Below, in pieces: positions 51,319-59,870 of a stretch of 64,000 nt of DNA (its first letter is position 1; each line of letters begins with the position of its first letter). Under the pieces are notes generated by a model. It made no database searches and had not been told where the DNA came from. It saw only the letters and a list, made by a program, of their open reading frames with translations. Source of the stretch: an uncultured Collinsella sp. (GTDB lineage Bacteria > Actinomycetota > Coriobacteriia > Coriobacteriales > Coriobacteriaceae); NCBI GenBank assembly GCA_900538305.1, contig UPXY01000002.1:97531-161530 (forward strand), read 5' to 3'. Position numbers and translations under genes: made by a program.

Positions 51319-52248
51319 ATGAAGAGCTTCGATCGCCTCACGAAAGCCGAGAAGGCCAAGGTCATCGCGGCGGCTGTTGTGATTGCACTGCTCATTGGGT
51401 TCCCGCTCATGGTTGCGCTTGCCCGGAGGACAACTTCCAGCCGCCTGCCCTCTATCGATCTTCCGGTCATCGGATCGGTCGGCGGGGAAACCACGGTGCT
51501 CGACGAGCCCATAGACAAGCGCGCGTCGTTCGACAGCGACAAGGTAAAGGGGCTCGATGTAACGTGGAACGGAGGAGAGGTGAGGCTGGTTCGCGGAACG
51601 GGCGACGACGTCGTGGTGCGGGCGCGGCTCGGTGCGGGAACGTATGACATGGATCCGCGCCATTCCTCCATCTCGCTCGACGAGAGCACGGGTACGCTCA
51701 TCGTTGACGACGGGCTTCCCGAAAGCAACAACGGGCTCGAGTACCCAGCATTTGCACTCACGATTGAGCTTCCCGAGGGGCTGTCGCTCTCGTCGATCGA
51801 TCTTTCGGGCACGTCGGCCAGCATGGGGCTCGACCGAGTCGTTTGCGACCATCTCATCGTATCTACCGTAAGTTCGGGCATCACAGTGCAAGGACTCGAC
51901 GCCGGCCGTGCTGAGGTTGCCTCTATCAGCGGGTCGGTTTCGTTCGATGGAGCGGCAACGACCGATCTTTCCGTTACAAGCGTTTCGGGGGCACTCGATG
52001 TAACGCTTGCTGGTGGTTTGCCGCCGCAGACGACGCTTGACTCGACGAGCGGGTCTATAACGCTGGATGTTCCGGACGACGCCGGCTTCACGCTCACGAG
52101 CGATCGCGTGTCGGGCGGGTTCGTGTGCGAGCTTGGGGAGTTGGCGGAACGTGACGAGCCGGGATCGCTCAGCGCGCAGGTGGTCAACGGTGATGGTTCG
52201 GCGCAGATTACGGCCGATTCCATCAGCGGCTCCGTGCGCGTGAAGTAG
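51319..52248 (+). CDS. DUF4097-family beta-helix membrane-anchored protein
   Basis: 309-aa protein with a single N-terminal membrane helix (about 12-35) and a long stretch of repeating beta segments typical of DUF4097 (for example ISGSVSFDGAA, VSGALDVTLAG, TSGSITLDV). The beta-helix likely faces outside. The ribosome binding site GGGAGGAGG lies in the end of the XRE gene, so the two are coupled. Function unknown; likely the effector or sensor partner of the XRE protein. Confidence 0.82.
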   Translation: MKSFDRLTKAEKAKVIAAAVVIALLIGFPLMVALARRTTSSRLPSIDLPVIGSVGGETTVLDEPIDKRASFDSDKVKGLDVTWNGGEVRLVRGTGDDVVVRARLGAGTYDMDPRHSSISLDESTGTLIVDDGLPESNNGLEYPAFALTIELPEGLSLSSIDLSGTSASMGLDRVVCDHLIVSTVSSGITVQGLDAGRAEVASISGSVSFDGAATTDLSVTSVSGALDVTLAGGLPPQTTLDSTSGSITLDVPDDAGFTLTSDRVSGGFVCELGELAERDEPGSLSAQVVNGDGSAQITADSISGSVRVK

Positions 52249-52264
52249 GTTGGCAATAGCAGTT

Positions 52265-52384
52265 GGCAGAGCCCGAAAAGAGTATTCGCGATGGCGGATG
52301 ACGAGACGGAAAAAATGAAGTGGGCTAGCTGGCACTAGCCCACCAAAACCGTAGCGCGGCCCGTAAGTAGGTACGGGCTCTGCC
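52265..52384 (+). repeat. Structured element after DUF4097 gene
   Basis: GGCAGAGCCCG (52265-52275) pairs with CGGGCTCTGCC (52374-52384), enclosing GTGGGCTAG/CTAGCCCAC (52320-52343). It may be a terminator or a small RNA. The 52320-52391 part has a diverged second copy at 53606-53676. Confidence 0.55.
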
Positions 52385-52669
52385 GCTAGCAGTAGCTTAC
52401 CTCGTTGCGAAGGCTTGTGCATGAACAGCTTGAGGATATTTCCTGCGGGAATGGCGCCATGTGCGGTGTGCGGTTTTGCCGTTTCAACCCCCTGTTTGCG
52501 GGCAGAGATTTCTGCCGCGCTCTCATCGTTTACGGGCAAGTTTTTGCCAAAAAGAGGGGGTATAAAAAGCGAGATTCATCGAAATCATGCTCGTTTTCGA
52601 AGGGCGTCTCTTGATTGGGCAGGCTGCCGCCAGGCAGCTCCGCGCGCTCTCAACGCCGCTTGCCGGTGA

Positions 52670-52716
52670 GATTTTCGTAAACTCAGGGCAACTTGCGTAT
52701 ACTGTCCCGCAAGAGC
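52670..52716 (+). repeat. Copy of the topA promoter segment
   Basis: The stretch with TTTTCGTAAAC, GGCAACTTG and GTATACTGTCCCGC aligns over about 47 bases with 53826-53873 just upstream of topA (ATTTCGTAAAC, GGCAACTCG, GTATAGTTTCCCGC). Here it precedes the hypB fragment. Confidence 0.6.
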
Positions 52717-52737
52717 AGGCAAAACCGAGGTGCGGTG

Positions 52738-52830
52738 CGCGCGCCGCGTTTCGAGGTGAGCGCAACGAAGGATACCGGCATGGATGAGTGGGCATCCTGG
52801 CTTGCCGAGCAGGTGCGCACGGCGTGCTAG
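52738..52830 (+). pseudogene. hypB C-terminal fragment
   Basis: Translates as RAPRFEVSATKDTGMDEWAS then WLAEQVRTAC and stop, matching the C-terminus of intact HypB (RAPRFEVSATKGQGMDAW, then CDWLAGE). The first about 33 bases are identical to hypB (50380-50412) except for one base. Homology stops abruptly at the upstream edge. The 5' nine-tenths of the gene are missing. Confidence 0.85.
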
Positions 52831-52888
52831 CTTTGCGGTAGACAGGTCTCGAGTCGCTCGCGGGGGTTGATGCGAGTGCTGGAATGCA

Positions 52889-53029
52889 ATTCGCTTCGGA
52901 TATCAACGGTTATTCATAAACCTATCGAGTAGCAAGGCATCTCACTTCCTAGTCACCGCAGGTAGCTCGCTTGTGCTTCGAGTGGCTACTCGGTGGGTGC
53001 GCGTACAACCGTTGATATCCGAATCGAAT
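52889..53029. repeat. 141-bp inverted-repeat element
   Basis: Left arm 52889-52911 and right arm 53007-53029 (ATTCG.TTCGGATATC then AACGGTT) match over 23 bp with one mismatch, and a second weaker match (CGAGTAGC/GCTACTCG) continues inward. The interior has no gene. Confidence 0.65.
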
Positions 53030-53134
53030 GTAATTTCAAGGCGAGAGAATGCCCAGAGGTGCTCCATTCGCCCCCAAATATGTCCCGTCGCAACTAGCTT
53101 TCTCACGTTCAGCTTACATTTGTACGGATTTGGA

Positions 53135-53226
53135 CACTCGACTCAAATATGTATCAGGGGTTTTGTCCAACAATCTCACTCGATCCAAATATGCACCGCC
53201 ATATTGGTACAAATTTGAGTCGAGTG
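53135..53226. repeat. Inverted repeat with CAAATATG words
   Basis: CACTCGACTCAAAT (53135-53148) and ATTTGAGTCGAGTG (53213-53226) are perfect 14-bp arms. CAAATATG occurs three times around it (about 53072, 53144, 53186), suggesting a binding-site cluster or a small mobile element. Confidence 0.5.
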
Positions 53227-53605
53227 GGATTATTTCGCCTCGAACCATGTTTGCATGAACACCGACTGTGTTCGCGCAGATGACGGAAGGATTCGGCAGC
53301 CGTATTGGGTGCTTCGGCATGGTATTGAACGCAGTGCCCAATCTTTTCGTATATGGTCGAGAGTGTGCCCCCGCCACAAGCATGGATTGTGGTATCGGCT
53401 GGGTTGACGGTGTGTCCGTGAACGCAACGGCTACGGTGCATCACCGTGCGGAAGTCGATGCTGTGCAAGGTCGGTGCCAGATTCGTGCCAGGTTTCTGCA
53501 AGATTATGACAAGGTATTTCCGCAGGTAAAAGCAATATTTTGCAAGTTAGTTAACGCGGTTTGTGGCATACTCACCATACGGTAGAGTCCGCCCGCACAC
53601 AAAAA

Positions 53606-53676
53606 GTGGGTTAGCGGCAACTAGCCCACCCAACAACGTAGCGCTGCCTGTAGAGATAGTACGAACTCTGCCACTG
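53606..53676. repeat. Second copy of the 52320-52391 element
   Basis: GTGGGTTAG/CTAGCCCAC hairpin, then AACGTAGCGC and ACTCTGCCACT, matching the first copy over about 70 bases. Confidence 0.6.
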
Positions 53677-53790
53677 CTTTACTGCACCCTGAATCTGGGG
53701 AGGGATGTATGGGAAGCTTGCACATTCGGAAAAGACGTTGCGCGGCGCCACGTCGAAGATCGTTTAGGTTATTGTCGCCTGCCGCATGCC

Positions 53791-53812
53791 GAAAAGCTCC
53801 TGGGGTTATTTA
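53791..53812. repeat. Family A repeat, degenerate (A7)
   Basis: GAAAAGCTCC-T-GGGGTTATTTAA keeps the core and one AT arm. Located in the topA upstream region. Confidence 0.4.
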
Positions 53813-53825
53813 ATCCGTGCTGGTG

Positions 53826-53873
53826 GGGATTTCGTAAACGGTAGGCAACTCGTGTATAGTTTCCCGCTAGAAC
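53826..53873 (+). promoter_or_regulatory. topA promoter region
   Basis: Contains TGTATAGTTT, a plausible -10 box, 60 bases before the topA start, with GTAAACGG about 17 bases upstream. Duplicated at 52670-52716. Confidence 0.5.
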
Positions 53874-53920
53874 GGTGACGGGCGCGCAGGCGCTCGCGGC
53901 AAGCAGCAAGAGGTCAAACG

Positions 53921-56410
53921 TTGAAACTCGTTATCGCAGAAAAGAACATCGCGGCACAAAAGATCGCCCAGCTTTTGGCGGACGGCAAGCCCAAGACAGA
54001 CAAGGTATACAACACACAGGTCTATCGCTTCGCGGTGAAGGGCGAAGATTGGGTCTCCATGGGTCTTGCCGGCCACATTCTCGCGCCAGACTTTCCCGAC
54101 GAGATCCTCTTCGACAAGAAGACCGGTTGGTATAGCGTGTCTGAAGACGGTGAGGTGCTCCCCGCCGATGTTCCGGATGGCCTCGCGCGTCCTCCGTATG
54201 CCACGAAGCGCAAGCCCTACCTTGCGAATGGCATCAACATCAAGGGCTGGAAGGTCGAGAGCCTGCCGTACCTCACGTGGGCTCCCGTGGTGAAGAAACC
54301 GGCGGAGAAGGAAATCATTCGCGTTCTCAAGAACCTCGCCAAGAAAGCCGATCACGTGATCATCGCGACGGACTTCGACCGCGAGGGTGAGCTCATCGGC
54401 TCGGACGCGCTTTCCTGCGTGCGAGAGGTGGCGCCGGACGTGCCCACGAGTCGCGCACGATACTCCGCCCTCATCAAGGGTGAGGTCACGGCCGCCTTCG
54501 ACAACCTCGTCGAGCTCGACCAAGACCTTGCCGATGCAGGAGAATCGCGCCAGTACATCGACCTCATCTGGGGCGCGGTGCTCACACGCTACCTCACGCT
54601 CGCTCGCTTCGGCGGCTTTGGCAACGTGCGCTCTGCCGGCCGCGTGCAGACGCCGACGCTCGCCTTGGTGGTGGAGCGCGAGCGCGAGCGCATGGCGTTC
54701 GTGCCAGAAGACTACTGGCAGATCCGCGGCTTCGGTGCCTCGCAAGACGATTCGAACGCTGCGTTCAAGATCGGGCACGCTACTGCGCGTTTCACAGGCA
54801 AGACGACGGCAGAGACGGCCTTCGCTCATGTGGAGCACGCCACGACGGGCACCATCACCGAGGTCGCGAAGCGCAGCCGAAAGCAGCAGCCTCCCACGCC
54901 GTTCAACACTACGAGCCTACAGGCGGCTGCAGCCGCGGAAGGCATCTCGCCGGCGCGCACCATGCGCATCGCTGAAAGCCTCTACATGGCGGGTCTCATC
55001 TCGTATCCGCGCGTCGACAACACGGTCTATCCGCGTACGCTCGACCTTAAGGGCATCGTGGACGGTCTCGCGTCGAACAACCCGGCGCTCCGTCCCGTGT
55101 GTCAGAAGGTGCTCGCCGGCCCCATGAAGCCCACGCGCGGCAAGACCGAGACCACCGACCATCCGCCCATTCACCCCACCGGCCAGGGCAACCCGGATTC
55201 GCTCGACGGCGGCCAGAAGAAGCTCTACATGCTCATCGCACGTCGTTTCCTTGCGACGCTTATGGGGCCTGCGACCATCGAGAACACGAAGCTTGCTATC
55301 GACGTGGAAGGCGAGCCCTTCACCGCGAGCGGCGACGTGCTCGTGGATGCGGGTTTCCGCGAGGCATATCCCTACGGCCTCAAGCGAGACGAGCAGCTTC
55401 CGCCGCTTGAGCAGGGCGACGTCATCGATGTTCGAGACATCGTGCTCGAAGCGAAGCAGACCGAGCCTCCCGCGCGCTATAGCCAAGGCCGTTTGGTGCA
55501 GGAGATGGAAAAGCGCGGCTTGGGCACGAAGTCCACGCGCGCGAGCATCATCGAGCGCCTGTATACCGTGAAGTACCTCAAGAACGACCCCATCGAGCCC
55601 AGTCAGCTCGGCATGGCGATTATCGACGCGCTGCACACCTATGCGCCGCGCATCACTACGCCCGAGATGACTGCCGAGCTCGACGAGGACATGACGCATG
55701 TGGCCGAAGGCCAGGACACGCAAGACCATGTGGTCGAGCACTCGCGCGCACTCTTGTCCGGCCTCCTCGACACGCTCATCGAGCACAAGGACGATCTGGG
55801 AGACGCCATCGCCGATGCGGTGACGGCCGACGCCCGCGTAGGAGCTTGTCCCAAATGCGGCAAAGACCTCGTCATGAAGACGAGCGCCAAGACGCGCGGC
55901 AGCTTCATCGGCTGCATGGGCTGGCCGGAGTGCGATGTGACGTATCCCGTGCCGAGCGGCGTGAAGGTGAGCCCGCTTGAGGGTGAGGCCGCCGTGTGCC
56001 CCGAGTGCGGAGCGCCGCGCATCAAGTGCCAGCCCTTCCGCCAAAAAGCGTACGAAGTGTGCGTGAACCCGCAGTGCCCCACCAACTTCGAGCCCGATGT
56101 GGTGGTAGGGGAGTGCAAGGCATGCGCCGAGGCGGGTCGCCATGGCGAGCTGGTGGCGCACAAGAGCGAGAAGAGCGGCAAGCGCTTCATCCGCTGCACA
56201 AACTACGACGAGTGCGGTACGAGCTATCCGCTGCCCGCACGCGGTAAGCTCGAGGCCACCGGCGAGGTATGCGAGCACTGCGGCGCACCCATCGTGGTGG
56301 TCGAGACCGCGCGCGGCCCGTGGCGCATCTGCGTGAACATGGATTGCCCCGGCAAGGAGAAGAAGGCGACGAGCGGCCGCGGCAGAGGGCGTGCTCGTAC
56401 CAAGAAATGA
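53921..56410 (+). CDS. topA: Type IA DNA topoisomerase, archaeal-type TopA
   Basis: 829-aa enzyme relaxing negative supercoils. The TOPRIM domain shows ATDFDREGELIG (about 148-160). The catalytic Tyr362 lies in LISYPRVDNTVYP, the form seen in archaeal/reverse-gyrase-like topoisomerases, not the ISYMRTDS form of standard bacterial TopA. GRVQTPTLALV and the HPPIHPTG segment support this. Three C-terminal zinc ribbons (CPKCGKDL, CPECGAPR, CEHCGAPI) and a basic tail follow. The TTG start at 53921 has AGAGGT before it and gives the family N-terminus MKLVIAEKN. Confidence 0.93.
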   Translation: MKLVIAEKNIAAQKIAQLLADGKPKTDKVYNTQVYRFAVKGEDWVSMGLAGHILAPDFPDEILFDKKTGWYSVSEDGEVLPADVPDGLARPPYATKRKPYLANGINIKGWKVESLPYLTWAPVVKKPAEKEIIRVLKNLAKKADHVIIATDFDREGELIGSDALSCVREVAPDVPTSRARYSALIKGEVTAAFDNLVELDQDLADAGESRQYIDLIWGAVLTRYLTLARFGGFGNVRSAGRVQTPTLALVVERERERMAFVPEDYWQIRGFGASQDDSNAAFKIGHATARFTGKTTAETAFAHVEHATTGTITEVAKRSRKQQPPTPFNTTSLQAAAAAEGISPARTMRIAESLYMAGLISYPRVDNTVYPRTLDLKGIVDGLASNNPALRPVCQKVLAGPMKPTRGKTETTDHPPIHPTGQGNPDSLDGGQKKLYMLIARRFLATLMGPATIENTKLAIDVEGEPFTASGDVLVDAGFREAYPYGLKRDEQLPPLEQGDVIDVRDIVLEAKQTEPPARYSQGRLVQEMEKRGLGTKSTRASIIERLYTVKYLKNDPIEPSQLGMAIIDALHTYAPRITTPEMTAELDEDMTHVAEGQDTQDHVVEHSRALLSGLLDTLIEHKDDLGDAIADAVTADARVGACPKCGKDLVMKTSAKTRGSFIGCMGWPECDVTYPVPSGVKVSPLEGEAAVCPECGAPRIKCQPFRQKAYEVCVNPQCPTNFEPDVVVGECKACAEAGRHGELVAHKSEKSGKRFIRCTNYDECGTSYPLPARGKLEATGEVCEHCGAPIVVVETARGPWRICVNMDCPGKEKKATSGRGRGRARTKK

Positions 56411-56510
56411 TGCAGCCCGGCAAGACCGGTTTCCATCATGTCGACAATTTGTCCGCGCTTCGTCGTATCATACACATGGACTAATGCGCTCGATGAGCGG
56501 AGGTAATGCG

Positions 56511-59180
56511 ATGTTTTGTACGACGTGTGGCCGTGAGCTTCCCGACGGGGCGAAGTTCTGCACGAATTGCGGTGCGCCGGTTGCGAAGATCGTGACGCGC
56601 GAAGAGCGCGAGGCTGCTCCCGTGGATAACGCCGCCGTCGATGAGGCTTCTGCAGAGCCGCAGGAGGCTCCTGAGCCCGAATCTGTAGATGAGGCTGTTT
56701 CCATGATGCAGCGAGATTCCGAGGGGAAGCTCGACGAGGAGTCGTGCAACCAGCACGAGGCGTCTGAGGCATCCGAAGAGCCCGCTCAAGCCGTTGCTTC
56801 GGAGGATGCTTCCGACGATGCGGAGGGCGCTCCCGCCGATGCCGGCGAGACCACGGTCTTGCCGAGTGATTCCGGAGAAACGACCGTATTGCCCGATGGC
56901 GCGGACGAGACCACCGTCATGCAGAACGACACGGGTGAGACGACCGTGCTGCCAGACGGTACGGATGAGACCACTGTCATGCCCGAACATGCAGAAACGA
57001 CTGTGCTCCCGGCAGCCGAGACCGAGGTCATCGCCGATGCCGAGCGCGCCGAGGCCGCAGCCGACGCGGCAGCAGCCGAACGGGCGTTGTGGTCTTCCTC
57101 GGAAGACGCCGCCGATGCGGGCACAACCGCGACGACCGTGCTCGAGCCCGCGCACATGGCAAGCGCCGAGGCCGGGCAGGACGGTCAGCAGCCTGCGCCC
57201 GAGATCCCGCGCAAGAAGCGCCCGGTCGCCCTCATCGCCACAATCGCCCTGCTCGTCGTCGCTGCGGGAGCGTTCTTCGGCATCTTCGTGCTGCCCCGTA
57301 TCATGGGGAAAGACGTTCCTACGGTGACGTACGGGCAGACGGATCCCGTACAGTGCTCCGTTGTGACGCGCGTGCGCCCGCGCGACGAATCCGGCGGCGA
57401 GCTCACGTCCTATGTGGTGTACCTCATGCGCCAAGCCTCGGACGATGCGGCCTCGAGCAGCAGTGCGAGCGAGGAGCTCAACCAGGTCGTCGCCGAGATT
57501 CGTGTAACGGGGAACAACGGCTTCACCATGGAAAACTTCGGCGAGGTGCCGGATGGCGACTACGTGCTCGTGATCGTGCCGGACGATTCGCAGGGCGAGT
57601 CTTCGTCGAGCTCCTCCAACGACGAGCAGCGCATCCCCGTCCACTATGAGGAGGATAACCCCAAGGCTGAGGAGGAAGTCGTGGTGGAGCCTCCTGCGCC
57701 GGAGCCGTCTTCTCCCGAGGAGCCCGCTGCCGAAGAGGAGGAATTTACCGACGAGGAGATCGCTTCGGCGCTCTTCTACTACACCTGCCAAGATCTCATC
57801 GACGAGTATGGTGAGCCTGAGGCGATCGAGCTCCACGACGGCATGGAGCTTGCCGCGAACGGGCTCGCTCTTGTGAAGCTTCTCGACTTCGACGGCGACG
57901 GCATGAACGAACTGCTTACCGTTGTTGGCGACGCCTCGGGACTCGAGACGATGTCGTTTGACACCGATGCGTATACCATCGCGGTGTGGAAGTATACCGA
58001 CGAGGCAGTCGAGCAGGTGTACGAGGGTCATCCGCCGTACTCGAACGGTGGGTATTTCTACCAGGGGCTCTATGCACTGCCGCAAGAAGGCGGCGAGGAT
58101 CAGATCCTCCTTGAGTCTATTTCGTTCGGGGATCCCACTGCGGCTGCCGACACGAATTCCGAGATTACCTACACCGGATACTACGGCATGGGGGAACAGA
58201 GCTTCGAGCTGTATGCGCTGCGAACCGATACATTTAGCTATGATGATGGCTCACTGGAGACGACGTTCCAGATCGCCGGCGAAGAGGTTTCCGAAGACGA
58301 ATGGGTGGGCTTCCAGGATTCGCTTACGCAGACGGCAAGCTACGAGTTTAGCTGCCCGGTAAGCAACGAGCCGCAGGCGCAGAGTGAAGAGGAGCCGGAG
58401 TTCGAGATCATCGAAACCGCCGAACTGCCGGATTATACCGAAGGAACCATTGGGGCGCTTGAGGCCGCTGCTGGTGACGAGGCGCTTGAAGCGTTCGCGC
58501 CCGAGGAGGATGCGGAGGAAGACCCCGCCGAGGCCACGTATACCTATGTGATCAGCGAGGCGGACGTGACGTTCACCACCTCGCAGGGTGAAGGTACGGA
58601 CTGGGAGGAAACGCGCTCCTGGACGTACCCGCAGTTCGCGCTCGAGGACGGCTCCACGACCGAGGCGCTCGACGCGCTGAACGCCTCTCTCAAGCAGAGC
58701 TACGAGGACGACCTTGCGGTCACGCAAGCGTGGACGATTGATTCGGGTGAGGCGCAGGTGTGGGTGCACTGCGACGAGGTGACGTATCTCGAAGGCAACA
58801 TCGCGTGCGTGCGGAGCGAGCGCTATGTATTCCTCGGCGGCGCCCATGGCGAGGAGTCGATATCCGGCGCATTCTATGACCTGTCGAGTGGCGAGGAACT
58901 GCGTGTCGATGAGGCGCTCGGCATTTCGTGGGAGGATCTCCAGGCCGAGTCAGTCGATGCGATCAAGGCCTATCTTGCCGAAAACCCCAACCTGACCGGT
59001 GCGGACGACACATCGCTTGAAGGCATGGCGGCCGACTCTTCACGCTACTTCGCGACGAGCGACGGCGTTGCCATCGCCATCATGCCCTACGAGGTAGGTC
59101 CGTATTCCGAGGGGATGCAGCTTGTCTACGTGCACGCGTTCGAGGATCCGTCGCTCGTGGGAACGAGCGCCGCGGCATGA
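56511..59180 (+). CDS. Zinc-ribbon membrane protein with ETTV repeats and DUF3298
   Basis: 889 aa. Residues 1-22 form a zinc ribbon (Cys3, 6, 17, 20). An acidic Ala/Glu-rich region follows, with six repeats of the type GETTVLP/DETTVM at about 113-167. A membrane helix lies near 238-262. The outer part carries a Ser/Glu/Pro-rich linker and, at the C-terminus, a DUF3298/RsiV-like domain with GGAHGEESI. Thr-rich ETTV sites resemble phospho-Thr sites recognised by FHA domains. GGAGG precedes the ATG at 56511. Function unknown, but a membrane sensor controlled by Ser/Thr kinases is plausible. Its stop codon is inside a palindrome. Confidence 0.75.
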   Translation: MFCTTCGRELPDGAKFCTNCGAPVAKIVTREEREAAPVDNAAVDEASAEPQEAPEPESVDEAVSMMQRDSEGKLDEESCNQHEASEASEEPAQAVASEDASDDAEGAPADAGETTVLPSDSGETTVLPDGADETTVMQNDTGETTVLPDGTDETTVMPEHAETTVLPAAETEVIADAERAEAAADAAAAERALWSSSEDAADAGTTATTVLEPAHMASAEAGQDGQQPAPEIPRKKRPVALIATIALLVVAAGAFFGIFVLPRIMGKDVPTVTYGQTDPVQCSVVTRVRPRDESGGELTSYVVYLMRQASDDAASSSSASEELNQVVAEIRVTGNNGFTMENFGEVPDGDYVLVIVPDDSQGESSSSSSNDEQRIPVHYEEDNPKAEEEVVVEPPAPEPSSPEEPAAEEEEFTDEEIASALFYYTCQDLIDEYGEPEAIELHDGMELAANGLALVKLLDFDGDGMNELLTVVGDASGLETMSFDTDAYTIAVWKYTDEAVEQVYEGHPPYSNGGYFYQGLYALPQEGGEDQILLESISFGDPTAAADTNSEITYTGYYGMGEQSFELYALRTDTFSYDDGSLETTFQIAGEEVSEDEWVGFQDSLTQTASYEFSCPVSNEPQAQSEEEPEFEIIETAELPDYTEGTIGALEAAAGDEALEAFAPEEDAEEDPAEATYTYVISEADVTFTTSQGEGTDWEETRSWTYPQFALEDGSTTEALDALNASLKQSYEDDLAVTQAWTIDSGEAQVWVHCDEVTYLEGNIACVRSERYVFLGGAHGEESISGAFYDLSSGEELRVDEALGISWEDLQAESVDAIKAYLAENPNLTGADDTSLEGMAADSSRYFATSDGVAIAIMPYEVGPYSEGMQLVYVHAFEDPSLVGTSAAA

Positions 59181-59211
59181 TAATTTCAGTACCGGGTACT
59201 GAAATTATCAT
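59177..59211. repeat. Family E perfect palindrome at gene junction
   Basis: ATGATAATTTCAGTACC and its complement are 17-bp arms around one central G. The stop of the upstream gene (59178-59180) is inside it; tmk starts 21 bases later. Could be a terminator, an operator, or a small mobile palindrome; no T run is present. Confidence 0.75.
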
Positions 59212-59231
59212 CATGGGGAGAGGAGTGCGCG

Positions 59232-59870
59232 ATGTCGGACGCTGCGTGCGCCGGTCGCTTCATCACCGTCGAGGGTATCGACGGCTGCGGTAAGTCCACG
59301 CAGGCGCGCTTGCTGGTCGAAGACCTCGAGCGCGCCGGTTACGATGTGCTGGCGCTTCGCGAGCCGGGGGGCGTGGCGATATCGGAGAAGATCCGCGCGC
59401 TTTTGCTCGACCCCACGAACGCGGAGATGTCGGCCACGTGCGAACTTCTGCTCTATGAGGCGGCGCGCGCCCAACTCGTGCACGAGGTGGTGGCGCCGGC
59501 GCTTGCCGGGGGGCGCGTCGTGGTGTGCGACCGCTTCTACGATTCCACCACCGCCTATCAGGGGTATGCGGGCGGCGTGCCGCTCGATGCGGTGACGCGG
59601 GCGAACGAGCTTGCGGTGGGGGCGTGCGCGCCTGACCTCACACTCGTATTCGACATCGATCCCGCGCTCGCCGCCGAGCGTACCGTCTCGCGCACGCAAG
59701 ATCGCATGGAGGCGAAGGGCATCGCGTACCAACAGCGCGTTGCTGAAGGGTTCCGCGCCATCGCAGCCGCCGAGCCCACCCGTGTGAGGCTCATCGACGC
59801 CGCGCGAGACATCGATGCGGTCCACGCAGACGTCAAGGCAGCCGTCCAGGCGGTACTGTCGCACAGCTAA
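59232..59870 (+). CDS. tmk: Thymidylate kinase
   Basis: 212-aa kinase making dTDP from dTMP. P-loop VEGIDGCGKSTQ, the DRFYDSTTAYQG substrate motif and the LID region RTQDRMEAKG are present. Normal length. GGAGAGGAG precedes the ATG. The TAA stop overlaps the TAG of the convergent flavoprotein gene by two bases. Confidence 0.96.
   Translation: MSDAACAGRFITVEGIDGCGKSTQARLLVEDLERAGYDVLALREPGGVAISEKIRALLLDPTNAEMSATCELLLYEAARAQLVHEVVAPALAGGRVVVCDRFYDSTTAYQGYAGGVPLDAVTRANELAVGACAPDLTLVFDIDPALAAERTVSRTQDRMEAKGIAYQQRVAEGFRAIAAAEPTRVRLIDAARDIDAVHADVKAAVQAVLSHS

Larger units (their letters stand above)
52385..53605. other. Gene-poor scar region
   Basis: About 1.2 kb with no convincing gene. Its second half is clearly AT-richer than the flanks. 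It holds a promoter-like duplicate (52670-52716), a hypB fragment (52738-52830), a 141-bp inverted repeat (52889-53029) and a second inverted repeat (53135-53226). Open frames here are short and without usual codon bias or ribosome binding sites. Confidence 0.6.

Noticed and set aside
53268..53585. 105-aa gene in the scar before topA
   Set aside because: No ribosome binding site, overlaps an opposite-strand frame of similar size, and has no recognisable motif; likely chance in AT-richer DNA.
7620..53812. CRISPR array
   Set aside because: The repeats are dispersed over tens of kilobases, in both orientations, without regular spacers or cas genes.
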